Origin: Desarmillaria ectypa
Taxonomy: Eukaryota > Basidiomycota > Agaricomycetes > Agaricales > Physalacriaceae
Length of the DNA stretch: 64,000 bases
NCBI GenBank assembly: GCA_030407005.1
Contig: JAUDYN010000009.1
Coordinates: 1,984,001 to 2,048,000, forward strand
Reading direction: 5' to 3'
A program made the position numbers and the translations under genes. Positions 10,459-22,762 of the stretch are shown here, piece after piece. Numbering within the stretch: position 1 is the stretch's first letter; every line of letters begins with the position of its first letter. The notes under the pieces are model-generated. The model was not told where the DNA came from. It saw only the letters and a program-made list of their open reading frames with translations, and did not search any database.

Positions 10459-11697
10459 ATGACTTTATCCGCCTCGTCGGTGGCGGGCTTCCCTCTACCC
10501 CAGGAGCTGACGGACATGATCATCGACAAACTCGAAGATGACGTGTCCTCTCTATTGGCATGTTCTCTTGCCTGCCGCTCCTTCCTTTCGGCGTCACGTA
10601 AGCGAATATTCTCTGGCGTTGCGTTCGACAACGCAGATGATATCCGAGGATTCTACGCTATAAGCTCAGAATCCCCAGAAATATCCTGTTGCGTAAAGAG
10701 CTTGTACCTACAGAATTTTTCAGTCGTCGCAGATGAGCATTTAACGCCCATCGTGAAAGCCCTATTTAACCTTGAAACTCTATCATTGGAGAACATGTCG
10801 TTCCGAGATCTTTCAAAGGAAATTAGGCTTTACTCATACCGACTGAAGATCTTAGTTCTTGACGATATAGTGGTTGACGACGTCCAGGAATTGTACTCGT
10901 TTCTTCGTGGTTGTCACCAACTCCATACGTTGTCGATATGTGGCAATCTTATCCTTACGGGCGGCCAGCCTGACGCCTCTCTTCGTGAAGACGATCATCC
11001 TTCCCCCGTATCTTCTCTCCAAAATCTGACTATTACATGTACGCCCGGTTCTCGACGACTACTGGACACGATTCTTACCTGCCCTACTCCACCCTTGCGC
11101 ATCGACGGGCTTGAGCATCTCACCATACACATGCAATTCGACGGCGATCCTTACGACCATTTGAGCGTAGAGAATCCTTCACTTCTGAAGAGAATCATAA
11201 ACCTTAACCGTGATAACGATAAGCTAGTCCGCGTATCAGCCTTGTTCATGCAGGCATGCATTGATGGCCGCACCCCTCCCCCCTTCGATCTTCCTCTATC
11301 TCACCTACGTGCACTATCCATGGACCTAGGAGATTTCCCAGATATATTGGAGGTCAATCCGCTTCCTATCCTGGGGTGGTGGACGAACGCGCTCAGACCA
11401 TCGCGTAACGTCCCGACCCGTTTGGAATGTCTAAGAATTCATCTATATCTTGATGACAAGAGCACCCAGTGTTCTTCTGTCGCGGGTAAAGAGGCTTGGA
11501 AAAACCTCGATTCAGTTTTGGGAGATGAGAGTTATCCACTCCGGAGATTAATGATCCGCTTAATAGGAGGCGAGGAATCCCCTCTTGGAGAAATACCAAG
11601 GATATTGGATGTGACAGAGAATGTCATCCGAGAGTCCATGCCTCGCCTCGTCCAGAAGGGAACTCTGTCTTTTACCAAAGATTTCGGAGACAGGTAA
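10459..11697 (+). CDS. F-box protein with leucine-rich region
   Basis: Intronless frame of 412 residues. A canonical mushroom F-box lies at residues 11-52: FPLPQELTDMIIDKL, then SSLLACSLACRSFLSASRKRIF. The rest is a series of leucine-rich strands without clear repeats, including LFNLETLSLENMSF, LKILVLDDIVVDDVQELYSFL and LHTLSICGNL. The expected role is substrate recognition in an SCF ubiquitin ligase through Skp1. The architecture closely follows the minus-strand F-box gene at 34.3-35.6 kb (same SL.ACSLTCRSF-type core), so the two are probably members of the same expanded family. Confidence 0.82.
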   Translation: MTLSASSVAGFPLPQELTDMIIDKLEDDVSSLLACSLACRSFLSASRKRIFSGVAFDNADDIRGFYAISSESPEISCCVKSLYLQNFSVVADEHLTPIVKALFNLETLSLENMSFRDLSKEIRLYSYRLKILVLDDIVVDDVQELYSFLRGCHQLHTLSICGNLILTGGQPDASLREDDHPSPVSSLQNLTITCTPGSRRLLDTILTCPTPPLRIDGLEHLTIHMQFDGDPYDHLSVENPSLLKRIINLNRDNDKLVRVSALFMQACIDGRTPPPFDLPLSHLRALSMDLGDFPDILEVNPLPILGWWTNALRPSRNVPTRLECLRIHLYLDDKSTQCSSVAGKEAWKNLDSVLGDESYPLRRLMIRLIGGEESPLGEIPRILDVTENVIRESMPRLVQKGTLSFTKDFGDR

Positions 11698-12932
11698 ACA
11701 TGAATTCTGTGGCTGTATCTTATTTTGATCACCTTTCTAGTAAATCTGACGAGGAAGATGAGTGGGGTATCATCTAAATCAAAAGTTGTGGCGAGATGTA
11801 TTGTGACAATCGAAGTCTCATACAAACACAATATGGGTGTAATTTGTACGTCTATCCCATGGGAGATATACATCCTTCTTTTCCTTGTCGCGGGACCCGG
11901 ATGATCGATGGAAACTCAAGCGAATAGCTCGCGGTCCCTCAGAGATGTCCACTGAAGCGCTGTGAAATGAGAACGCCAGAAAGGCGGTCACTTGTTCAAC
12001 GTAAACGATGTCGGCAGTGGCTGAGAATGTCCGGTTATCCGAGAGATATTAATGCGGCGTTCTATTGACGATGATGCCGACGATCCCCGGGCACGACGAA
12101 TGTGCGTCCTTGGATGAATGTTCAAGGCTGGAGAGACGACATCGGAATGTTATTGAAATCCGTAATGGGCGGGTCACCTGTTCTCTGCTTGGCGATATGA
12201 GGAATTCTCAGGCAATCAATCATCTCCGGCACGAATGAGAGATTCATGCCGTCATACTGAACTTGCGGTTGTGGTCCGAATGTCCGCTATCCATCGCCGG
12301 CGAGAGAAGATTTATCCAACGAGGCATCTTGCAGGAACAAGAAGATGGTTATATTTACATGTATCAGATAAGTCTTGAACAATGGCAAGGAGATAGATGC
12401 ATCGAGGAGAAAGGTACATGTTTTGTCCCCTCTTCTATGTGTATTGGCAAGTTATTTGACCTTATGCAGTTGGTGAAGATTCTTCTGTGACGCGAAAAAA
12501 TCATTGTCGGGTTCCACGGAGTGCAAGACCGCCAACTAATCTTACGTTTTGCGAACACGCTACCTGAGATCATATTGCTGCTCATCAACGCCTCTACAAG
12601 GCCCGCCACATGTCTGGAGCCACAATAAACGGGTGAAACAAGGATTTGAGAGTTTGGAGTCAGCCCCAGTACGCTTCGATGCAGCGGGAAGATGTGTGGC
12701 AAAGCAGGATGCTAGCACTGAGAGGGTGCGATCTCCGCAGAAGCGCACCTTGTCATATTTACTTCGTTCCTTTATTGTGACGTCGCTCCAGATCTTGGAA
12801 GGGGACTTCCTTGAGGCCTTCCTAAGCTGCCTTTCTTTTTGCGATAGAATAGCAAAACAAGAGAGGACCAAGGCCGGCCGCTCCGGTACGACGATCTCTA
12901 AGTGACTATCCTCTTTCTATCAGATCTACGTT
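11698..12932. other. 1.2 kb without a recognised gene
   Basis: Overlapping short frames exist on both strands, but none has a recognisable motif or a convincing exon series. Confidence 0.35.
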
Positions 12933-13235
12933 CTAAAGTATACCCGGGTTTACTAGGTATCCCGACGAAAGAAAGCTATGGATACCACCTGATGGACCCG
13001 AACGTCGCGTCCGGGAGGTCAAACCCGATTTATTATGCGGCGGAGGCGGTTGAAGGTGGGGGCGAAGGAGGAAGATGAGAAGAAAGGCACCTAGAAGCAG
13101 GAATACGAAGCGACCCATTACCGGTACGTCTTTTGCGGCGGCTTGCCGTGGCGAATATACAGAGGACGCTAGGCATGCGTCATCGAATACCTGATCTGAG
13201 TGCCTATCAATGCTGCTTCGCCTTCGTGACGCCAA
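12933..13235 (-). CDS. Possible small single-pass membrane protein
   Basis: Minus-strand frame of 100 residues with one clear hydrophobic segment, GRFVFLLLGAFLLIFLL, at about residues 41-57. It is preceded by a polar Arg/Ser-rich region and followed by a proline/histidine-rich tail. A signal-anchor type II topology is plausible. No family is recognised and a further upstream exon is possible. Confidence 0.25.
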   Translation of the reverse strand: MASRRRSSIDRHSDQVFDDACLASSVYSPRQAAAKDVPVMGRFVFLLLGAFLLIFLLRPHLQPPPPHNKSGLTSRTRRSGPSGGIHSFLSSGYLVNPGIL

Positions 13236-13664
13236 ACTGCCCTTCAGGTGGTGTGATGATCAAGCACCTGAATGAGTTAGTATTATTGTCGCACCAAAGC
13301 TCATGAATTCATGTAAAGGTGTTTTCACAAAAAAAAAATGCCCATTGCATTTACATAATATAATGATGGTGAAAATGCAAGACATCTAAAGAATCATTTG
13401 TGTACCAGTGTCCACGTTATGCTCCTGGATCCCCAAATAAAAATGTAGAATAGGGTATGTGCGCAAGAGACGGAAAAAAAAGAAGGCAAACTATAAATGA
13501 GCGCACAAGAAGAAGATACCGGAGTCTACTATATGTAGTGTACACGTGAGATTATAGATAAAAGATGAGAATAAGTCTATCGACACAGGAAGTCCAAAAT
13601 CGTCTAACCAATAGTAATATAAGTTGCAGGATGTTGTCGCTTTCCCGCCATTTGCGGGAGTAAT

Positions 13665-16600
13665 TCAGTATGAGAAAATCATAAGCCACGGGTTGAGAAC
13701 GACCTGTAAGGGCCTAGATCAGTACGGTGTAGCGACGTCCGGCTCAATGGAAGTACTCACAGGGAATAACAAATGCCCCGATATTACAATGCTAGAAAGG
13801 ATATCATTAGCAACGGAACATAACAGTGAATGTCAGAGGACCGGTGCACTCACGCAAGAGGAAGGATAACAGCCCAAGAAGTCCCCGGGATACGCCATCC
13901 TGCTGGAATAAACGAGAGAGACAGCACGATCATCCCAGCAATACCAATGAAGGACAGAAGTAAAACGGGCCAATAACGCTTCCAGATCTTGGGGACCTCA
14001 AGGAAGAAGTTGGATCTTTCGACTTCCTGTTGTCACCATCAATCACGATTCGGTCATACAAAGAAAGTGAAGATGACTAACCTTAGCAGTGGCACCCCAC
14101 GTAATATTATATGAGAACATATGAGCGAGTAGTGCAACAGAAAGATGCACGCTGAGGCCTCCGAAGAAGAAAAAGCTAGCATGACACAAAATCTCAGTCA
14201 GGAACGAAGATATTAGAAGGGGCACGCTTACAAGAATGGTATCCAGGTGATATTTTCTAGGAAGGAAGACAAGATGCTCCTCTTCCCGAGACGGTATTCC
14301 AGTAACGTATACCCAAGATTTCCGGCGCCGGGGAAAACAACGGTACAAGCCAACCAAATTTCGAAACTGTGCATGTAGTATCCATCGACGTCGAGAGCCC
14401 AGCCAAGGAGGAGGTAGTTAAGCACCGACAACATAGCTGATGCCGCAATTCCATAATAGGAAAACATATACGCCATCATACTGATCTTGTAATGGACCGG
14501 TGCAGCCGACCAGATGAAAGTGCGCAACTGCTTCGTGATAGGTCCAAGTCGCCACCAAGTAATCAACGGGTTGAACAACAGTTCGTTACAGCCTGTCAGA
14601 ACAAAGAAGTGAAGACATGAATGAATAAAACGATCCGGGCATCGGGAAGCAGAATCAAGGAACGCACCATAAGAATATTTCTGCCAGCGATTGAGCTCAT
14701 CATCGACAGTAAGTGATACACCTTCCTTGAAACCGCTCTCCGAGTATGTAGCCCATCGAATGATGTATCCTTTCAGCTGCGTGATCTCAGTTCGCGAACC
14801 AACAATATAAAAAAAAATAGACGACGGGTCCGGGCGTACCTGGAGTCGAAGTGCCATGTCAAAGTCTTCGGAGACGTTACTTTCCGACCAAATCTTCTTG
14901 ATGCCATCGTCTGGGTCTACGAAAGCCGCATCTTGGATCGCAGACCACCTCAAGAAGGCGTTGTGTCCCACAAACGGGGCCACTTCGCCGTTTGCGCAGG
15001 CCATGGAAATACACCTGTTCACTCGGCGCGTGAAGTGCGTGATGCCATTCTCGAAGTAATGGTGTGCGACTTGCATAACATCTATAGAAAGTGGAGAAAC
15101 CTTGTTAAAGGACCGGCTCGGCTTCGGAGATATTGCCCTTGCTCACCTGACTCATGTTGAATGATGGCGACCTCGGGACACTCAGTCAACTCTCGTGCGG
15201 CATCTCTGAAGCAATCCTAGAGGAGAAAGAATTAACGTCGTTAACGCCCCAAACAAGGCGCCGCAAAACAAATCACAACGTACCTCGGGAACAATTGTGT
15301 CGGAGTCCACGATCAAAATGACATCGCCCATTCTGAGCGATTTGCCATTAGACGCCCAAGGCTTCCACTTCTTACCGTTCGCTTCGTAGATTTCCTCGAT
15401 CGCAAGCTTGAGTGCTTTGTCTTCCAAGCATTCTCCATCATCATCTGAGACGGCCCCCGCCTTTTCCGAGGCCTCGAGCTCAGTAAGCTTCTCCTCTAGC
15501 TTAAGGGACATGGCCAATCCGTAGTTCATGTTCGAAGCCTTCTTGAAGCGACCTGCTCGCTTGAAACCGTCGGGCTCATTCGAGTGTCCTGGACGACCGA
15601 CCCAGCCAATATTGTGGTTGGCGTAGAACGCTATTCGCTTCTGCCTCTCCGCTTCATTAATAAGCTGAATACCATCATCGTGAATAAAGATGGCGGAGGT
15701 GCCTCCCTGTCGGGCGTACGTCTGCATGGCCTTCTTTAGGGACATTACTGAGGGGGCGCTAGGATAGACAGGCCGGATCAGAAGACTAAATCGCAGACAA
15801 GGCTTCCAGTGACTCACATGGTCTCTTCCAGACTTTCCTTGTAGACAGGCATCTCAACCGTTACGTGAGGAAGCTTCGCGTCTAGTTCCGAATTAGGTTC
15901 GGGCACCACTGCAGAGTAATAGCGAGAGTTTTCATGGTATTGCGCGACGGGACCAAGGCTAAGGGAAGGGTCACTTGAGATTTGATTAATAATAGAACAA
16001 ATATCACTCACACGAAAGACAGATTCGTGATGATTTGAAGGGCAAAGAACTGAATTAATAAAAAAAATAATAAGTATTGAATTGAAGTAACGAAAAAAGA
16101 AACCTACCAGCGACACGCAAATGAGAAACGGACTTGTGGCGAGCAACGCAAATCTTGTGTAGTCAGAGTCGAGCCGGGCCTCGGAAATCATGGTCGAAAT
16201 ACCGCTTCCAACAAAGTCTAATCCCAATTATATCAGGAACGACCAAAATTAAATTAAAAAGGCACAAATAACTCACATATAGACAATCCTGCACCGAGAC
16301 CCCCATATACAGGCGCATAGAGTTGAATAGGCCGAGCAGACTTGCGTGAAGCTTTCTCTGGATCCGAATGCTTTGCTGCCTTTGACTTCCCAGACAATTT
16401 CCAGCTCCAAAGACCAGTTGTTGTCTTCTGTCCCGGTTGCTTTTCTCGTTCTTCAAGAACAGCAACCGCAACAGCTTCCGAGGCCACGGCAGCTGCTTCT
16501 GCTTTGGTATCGGCATTGAGATTGTCGTCGGATGCAGTTGTAGATGGGGCGGCAGATGTTCCTGTAATGGACGATGCAATAGTTCCACGCGACCGCCAGA

Positions 16601-17241
16601 CAAGTTTCATCAATTTCTCTTCGAAATCTGAACACAGGGGAATGATATTGTCGAGGTCGTCGGACCACACGACTAGAACACGCTCATCACGCTGAAATTA
16701 AATCGTTAGACATCAATTGATTCAAGGGCGAAGGTACAACACACCAGAAAGGCACCGCACTGTTCCTTGTCCGCGCGGACTAGATGGTTCATTGTATCCA
16801 GTACTTGAATTCGTGTGTCGGAATCGAGGTACATGCACACAGCATCTTCGGCCCTAATGCGACGTGTAAGCCAAGAGAACAGATAATCAATCATTCCAAG
16901 ACGTACACGGTGGACAGGGCAGCGTTTATAGCGGCACTTCTGACTTTGACAGCGACGAGGGGATTAAGGACACGGACGGCTGCCTCGAATGGCGCCAGAA
17001 AGCGGTTTTCGTACGGAAACACGCGGAATTGGCCTGGCGCTACACGGAGACAGACTCCGGCTGCTACATTTTCTTCTGAGGGCTTGAACCAAGCGTCTCC
17101 TTGGGTCTAGAAAAAGTTAAGGTTAACACAAGGGTAAGGGTAACAGTCGATAGTCAAGGATATGTAATAACAGGATGGACTAGAAGAACTTACACGGCCC
17201 CAAACATAATGAAGGACGGCATCATAGTTGTCGTAGTCCAT
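13665..17241 (-). CDS. Family 2 processive glycosyltransferase, multi-pass membrane
   Basis: Sixteen exons join in frame to 889 residues; the first is 17241-17194 and the last 13703-13665. The N-terminal third is cytosolic-looking, with an Ala/Glu-rich stretch. A first hydrophobic segment comes near 285-305, then the GT2 catalytic domain: HVTVEMPVYKESLEET, an IFIHDDG strand, the metal-binding VDSDT (Asp510, Asp512), an SEDFDMALRLQ motif (Glu612-Asp613, catalytic-base position) and LNRWQKY (650-655) in place of QxxRW. Several membrane segments follow to the C-terminus (LLLGWALDVDGYY, LLLSFIGIAGMIVLSL, VVLNPWLMIFSY). This build fits cellulose/hyaluronan/chitin-synthase-like polysaccharide synthases acting at the plasma membrane; the sugar cannot be told. 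The stop seen earlier, near 13850, is avoided by a GTGAGT donor there. Confidence 0.87.
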
Positions 17242-17340
17242 GATACCCAAGAAGTGAGGGGGGGAGGTAAAAGAAAGTGAGTGAAGGAAAAGCCGGAGGA
17301 GCAGCAACTCAAGAATCGATTCCTCGAAGGGACGAAGACT

Positions 17341-18044
17341 TTAAAAGCCGATCAGGCCTTGGAACAGTTGCAGGGCCAGTCCACCGACCGTGATTACGGC
17401 TGAGAAGACGGAAGAGCCCATCGCAGTGACAGGCAAGGTAGTGACAGGCCGATCCACAAGCATCATTCGGTATAAAAAAAGCCAGGTACGATACGACCGC
17501 ATGCACGAATGTACCTCGCCATCCTGATCGAATCCACCGGCCCATCTCACCATGGGAAAAAAGTGGACAGAGAGCGGTCGCAATATTCCGCGAACACTCA
17601 GCCCTCTTGCGTCAAAGAAGTCTGTCACATTCTGACCCTTCACAATAGCTGCAGGCATTAACTGGGGTCCTCAAATTCAAACTGAACATTGTATAGTACC
17701 ATGTCGCGAATCACTATCTTCGAGCGCGCGATTATCGAATTGCGAATGGTGGCCCCAACGAGGCCCTCAGGTCCATAGGTCCTCACTCCGTATCTGGAGC
17801 CGAACACCTGCAGGCTCTGGGCGCTCCGCACAACCCTTGAGTCTGGAGAAAGGATCTGGAAGAAATGACAAGAAAAAATGTGGAGAATGGAAACAAATTG
17901 TCGGCGGTTTGCTCTTGTTTGTTGTTTCCAAAATAGGGTGATCAAACGATCGTGCGATCGGTCCACGACGCACTCTAAGCGTTCACTCAACCGACACCCA
18001 CAGTCATATGGGCTGTGCTCAATGCGGCCAAATACGAGACTCAA
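17341..18044 (-). CDS. Unknown protein with C-terminal hydrophobic segment
   Basis: Two coding blocks connect through a 38-base intron (GTACTA...CCCCAG). One carries RVVRSAQSLQVFGSRYGVRTYG and IIARSKIVIRDM; the other carries LMPAAIVKGQNVTDFFDARG. The second block runs to a stop at 17341 and ends in a hydrophobic stretch (SAVITVGGLALQLFQGLIGF). The 5' end is not settled: no in-frame ATG is seen before RDM, so an upstream exon must exist near 17850-18040. It lies on the same strand as the glycosyltransferase, only 100 bases from that gene's start. I do not recognise the family. Confidence 0.42.
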
Positions 18045-20299
18045 CCGACCGTCGGCAACAACTGACTGCTGCGTACGGCAACCTGCTTACAGAATTCATA
18101 CAATCTATGTATTAAGACGATACACATCTTCCTATCTGTATCATCCTGATAGTTCCGTAACAGCCCTTCCTACCCTTGGCTAGCTAAATTTGTGCAATAG
18201 TTCACGTTTATTCAGTTTGGCGCCACTCTGATCATGATCGATGCGTACTGTTCGACCCGATGCCGTACTCTTCGAGCTTGATCAAGTTGTGTTCTCGCCA
18301 CTATTGCGGACACGCAGGACTTTCGATTCCGCCGTCAATACCCAATGATAACGCAGAAGCAACTCTGTTTAGTCCAGACATCAGGTTGTGTCACTGATAT
18401 ATCGCAATTCTCCTAGCTCAACCGCATCATTCGATCCGTATACAGCGCATATGTGTAAGTTGCAGACCTTCGCGATGGTACATCCGCGCTCCTTATCTCT
18501 TTCCCGCTATACTCAGTTCATTAATACCTTATCTTTTCAGAACATTTCTCTTCGGGCGCTGCTCAAACAAGTAGCACCTTCCCATTCGTTCTGTCAATCA
18601 TTATCAGGCAACATGCCCGGTACCTTCATGGCGCGCTTTCCGGCACCTCTGCCTAAAATTCTTCGTACACGAGTGTCATACCAACGTTCGTTTCGCCGGA
18701 AGTAGATTCTGCATCTGTATTGGCATTCCTCTGTTCCTTCTCAGGGACATGAAAACCAGAATAAACATCCACCACTTCCAGGATCTGCGTGACAACCCCA
18801 ATCTTCACGGTCTCTTTGATATCCCTATCAATTGGATCTAGGTAAGACTTATTTCACTAGCATCATCAGTCTGACGAATAGGTACCCTGCATCCTTATCA
18901 CTAGTGGGAAATTCTACAGAAACTTCGTATGTGAATCAATTGACCGTTGAACTATATCGATTCTACTTGCTCGGGTTGCAACCAACAGATTCTCGACTAT
19001 TTTTGACACGAGGCTTGCTATCGGGGGACCTTATCTGTTTTCGCCATTATCACTAATTCCCATGAGGCTACCGCGGTTACAAATGCCTATCTCTTCAATT
19101 CACTCAGACTGAGCGTAGTTCTCCGTTCGAATTTTTCAGCAACTCTAGTGCCCCTATGCGCGCGTTGGACAAATGGGGTAGCAGTCTGATACCATATGCT
19201 TCCGGAGTAAAGTGCCTAATTTTTTTTCATTGTCTTTTTTTTTTGCCCTTCGTTGATGACTTGCATGAGAGTTAATAGGCCTCGGAGGATAGCATGTAAT
19301 TTTCTTCCCGACGTTTTTTCCCATGTGTTCCACATGGGTCCGATCCGTCGTTCACTTCATTGAAGACTGATGTCTCGGTGCACCTGGATTCTGACCTGCA
19401 TCAAGGAAATACCCAAGAATCTGTAATTTTCGATGACAGGACCGTACCAAGTCCAGGGGGAGCGCTCAGCCAGTCATCGCTTATTAACAGGACGTCGGAT
19501 GCGCTTGGCCCTTTTCATTGTTGATAGCATGTTCTCTGGCGACTTATCTGCTTGACGGTGACATGCTCTAATAATGAATGTCCGCTTGGCTCCGACATCA
19601 GCGGCTCCCGACGAAGAATTTTGTTATAGGTGCACTTTGAACGACCGGGACTAGTTGTTTCGAATTGGCGGTAGAGCGACTTCTCGGTATGCCTGGGGCG
19701 ATAGAGTCGAGAATTTGGCGTGTCACAATAGCTTTTGGCTGTTGCGACGAGCGGGCCTTATCTCCTTGAATCACAAATTAGCATCAGGTTAACTGATCTA
19801 CATGTCCGTGTTGGGGCGAAGATATCTCCGAACCCTGAAGCCGGACAGCGACGGCCGGATTTGCATCACGGTGACCTTGAGACTCAATTCTCCGGGGACT
19901 GCCATCCACTGTGCGTAAGTATCTTCGTTAAATCAATGATCAAACTATAATTCCACAGACCGACCGGGAGCATTGTGAACTTTCCGTGTGAGTGTTGCAC
20001 ATATAAGAGTCATCGCTATCTAATTCGAGCAAGTGACGGCGTTACACGATATATGCCGACGTCTTCGATGCCGCCTTGACAGAGTGTGGGTATACGTACA
20101 CAGGCCAGATCGGTACCTTCGAGGAACGAGATCGTCATCATGCTCTTCGGAGTTGATGATATAACACGCCCTGGATGAGAATATTCTAATAGAAGCCGTG
20201 ATGCGGACCTAGGCGTCCGAAATCCCGTGGTTTTATAGCGACTCGTAAATGTTAATGGACCGTTGAAGCCTCGGTCCCCAGCCACGCACGATACCGACG
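18045..20299. other. 2.2 kb without a confident gene
   Basis: Short frames only. A stretch near 18740-18840 reads like protein (RDMKTRINIHHFQDLRDN) but ends at once in a stop, which suggests an old fragment. The last few hundred bases should hold the promoter of the GH16 gene. Confidence 0.35.
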
Positions 20300-22639
20300 A
20301 TGCCTCCTCCTTCAGCACCATCCTCATCGTTTTCACACGTCGTGGGATCTAACGACGAAACGTCTGTACCTCGTGTTCATGCACACTTTATCATCGAGTC
20401 TGATGCTGAGGAAAACGACACGTTTCCTGAGGCTCCAACTCCCCACCGTTCGACCATCAGCAACGGTCACGGAGCTATGGACTCACCCCCTCAGACACCT
20501 CGCACCAACAGTTTTATTCAGCCGATGGCAAGGAACCCCTTCTCACCCCCAGCCAGCGTGCTCAGCTTCAGCACACCAACAGAGTCACCTATGCAGACAC
20601 CGGCATTTCTTCCGACTCAGTATCCTTTCCCGGATACTGCACCGAGAAGCGGCATTACGTCGCTCGCTACCAGCATGGCTGATTTGCGCCGTACCTCCTC
20701 GTCCCTAGGCAGTCGCCCGCAGACGGCTGAATCTCCGAGGGCCAGCTATATTCGTTCGCGGGAGGCATTCACCTCTCCCCCTACGCGGCCGCTTACTTTG
20801 TACAATACTCCTCCCGTCACCAAGGTGGCCAGGGAACGTCCCAAGTCGACGATGCTTACCAGTGAAAACACCCCCGAGAAGCCATGGGTAGAGAAAAAGG
20901 ACAAGCGTGCTACCATCGCGTACTTCACAACCTACGGCGTAGCCTTACTCGGAATTGTCGGTAGTTTCCTCAAGATCTACTTTGACTGGAAAGGTCTTCC
21001 TGTCATGACCGGCAACTTGTGCTCGGTCCTCGACGAAGATTTCTCAAGCGGAAATGACGTCTTTGGTGACAATGGTGTCTTCTTCCGAGAGGTCGACATG
21101 AGTGGCTTCGGGTAGGCACTTTCTATATGGAATGGTCTTGCGGCACTTCTAACCGCGACGTTCGCATCCTTTAGAAACGGTCAATTCGAAATGACGACTT
21201 CTTCCCTCAATAATTCTTTCGTTTCGAATAACCGTCTATATATCCTTCCCACACTGACCGAAGACAGTATCGGCAAGGATGCAATACTCGATGGACACGT
21301 TTATAATATTACTGACTGCACGTACAACATCACTCGCGGACAGTCTTACACCGATACCTCGTCAAGCAGCACAGGCACCACCGCAATTGGTAGTGATCAG
21401 AACTTTGATGCTAAATCTTACTACGCTGCCTGTTCGGCCGTGAGCAACTCTACAACAGGACAGATCATCAATCCTATTCAGAGTGCAAGATTGAGTACGA
21501 GGAGTAGCGCTAATATCCGGTACGGAAAGGTCGAAGTTAGGGCTAAGATTCCAACTGGGTAAGTTTTCTTTTTCGTCGTGCCCCCTTCGAAAACTGATTG
21601 GCTCCATAGGGACTGGGTTCGTATATGCCCTTCCTGCTCTCAACCCCTTTATTTACTGACCGCTGGTGCAGATGTGGCCTGCTATTTGGATGCTTCCCGT
21701 GGATAATACGTACGGCAGCTGGCCTCTAAGCGGTGAATAACTCGCTTCGTTTCACTCTAGTTTACGTCTCATCCCTGATCTTACAGGCGAAATTGACATT
21801 ATGGAATCTCGAGGAAACGGGATTTCATATCCTAGACAGTATGAGCTTTTCCCTCGCTGCTTCCTTGCTACATTCATTAATGTCGCTTACTAGGGGATCC
21901 AACTATGTTCGCGGCTCGCTCAACTGGGGTCCGGTCTCGTGGTACAATGCTGTGGCCAAGACGTACGGATGGTGGACCCTTCGACGAGGAAGCTACACGG
22001 ATGATTTCCACACATATTCCATAGAGTGGACCGATAAGTTCATGTACGTCCGGGTTCTTACCCAGCTATCGGGTCCCTAACTTCCCCCTCCAGTCGGATT
22101 TACGTCGACTCTCGCTTGCATCACATGTTCCAAATGAATATAAAGGAACCCTTCTGGGACCTCGGAGAATTTCCGTCGACTACCGTGAACGGATCTGAGA
22201 CCATCGCACTGCAGAACCCGTGGGTCAATGGATCCACATCAGCACCATTTGATCAAAGTAAGCTTCTTTTGACTTGCTTGGCGCAAGTAACTGACCCTGA
22301 GATGTTTGTTAGGGTTTTATCTCATATTGAACGTTGCTATTGGTGGAACAAATGGATGGTTCGACGACGGGTACGGTGACAAGCCGTGGCTAGATGGGTC
22401 TTCCAGTGAGTGACGGGCCTGGCTGCATAAATGATTTACATCAACTGATTGATGGATCAGCTGCGATGAGGGACTTTTATAACAAGAAGGACACTTGGTA
22501 TGCGACCTGGCCGGAAGCTGTGGAGGATCGCGCCTTTGTGATGTACGTATCTTTTTTTTCCCCTGTACCTTGTCCGCCCCTGCTGAACAGGACTCTCTTT
22601 CTATTTAGTGACTCGGTGAAAATGTGGGAACAGTGTTAA
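20300..22639 (+). CDS. GH16 protein of beta-1,6-glucan synthesis, KRE6/SKN1-like
   Basis: Ten exons, including a 7-base micro-exon (21610-21616), give 611 residues. Residues 1-205 are a cytosolic Ser/Pro/Thr-rich tail and about 206-228 a membrane anchor (type II). The lumenal domain has several N-glycosylation sites and the GH16 core. It carries the catalytic motif GEIDIMES with Glu423, Asp425 and Glu428, then GSNYVRGSLNWGPV, RIYVDSRLHHMF and LILNVAIGGTNGW. This is the SKN1/KRE6 build; these proteins act in the secretory pathway and at the cell surface in beta-1,6-glucan formation in yeast. Mushrooms carry many paralogues, so the precise role is open. Start ATG at 20300 and stop TAA at 22637-22639. 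Confidence 0.93.
21610..21616 (+). other. 7-base micro-exon of the GH16 gene
   Basis: Bases GGACTGG are flanked by AG (21608-21609) and GT (21617). They restore the frame and the conserved Gly-Asp-Trp before MWPAIWMLP. Without this exon the reading frame between 21558 and 21672 does not match. Confidence 0.7.
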
Positions 22640-22762
22640 TATACTCTAGTCTAATTTATACGCACGTGTATTAGGTGCATGACACGGACATTTGTTGGGA
22701 TTGGCAGCTTGATTAGAGTATTACTCGGCCTTATAAATTAAGTAACCATGATACATAGACTT

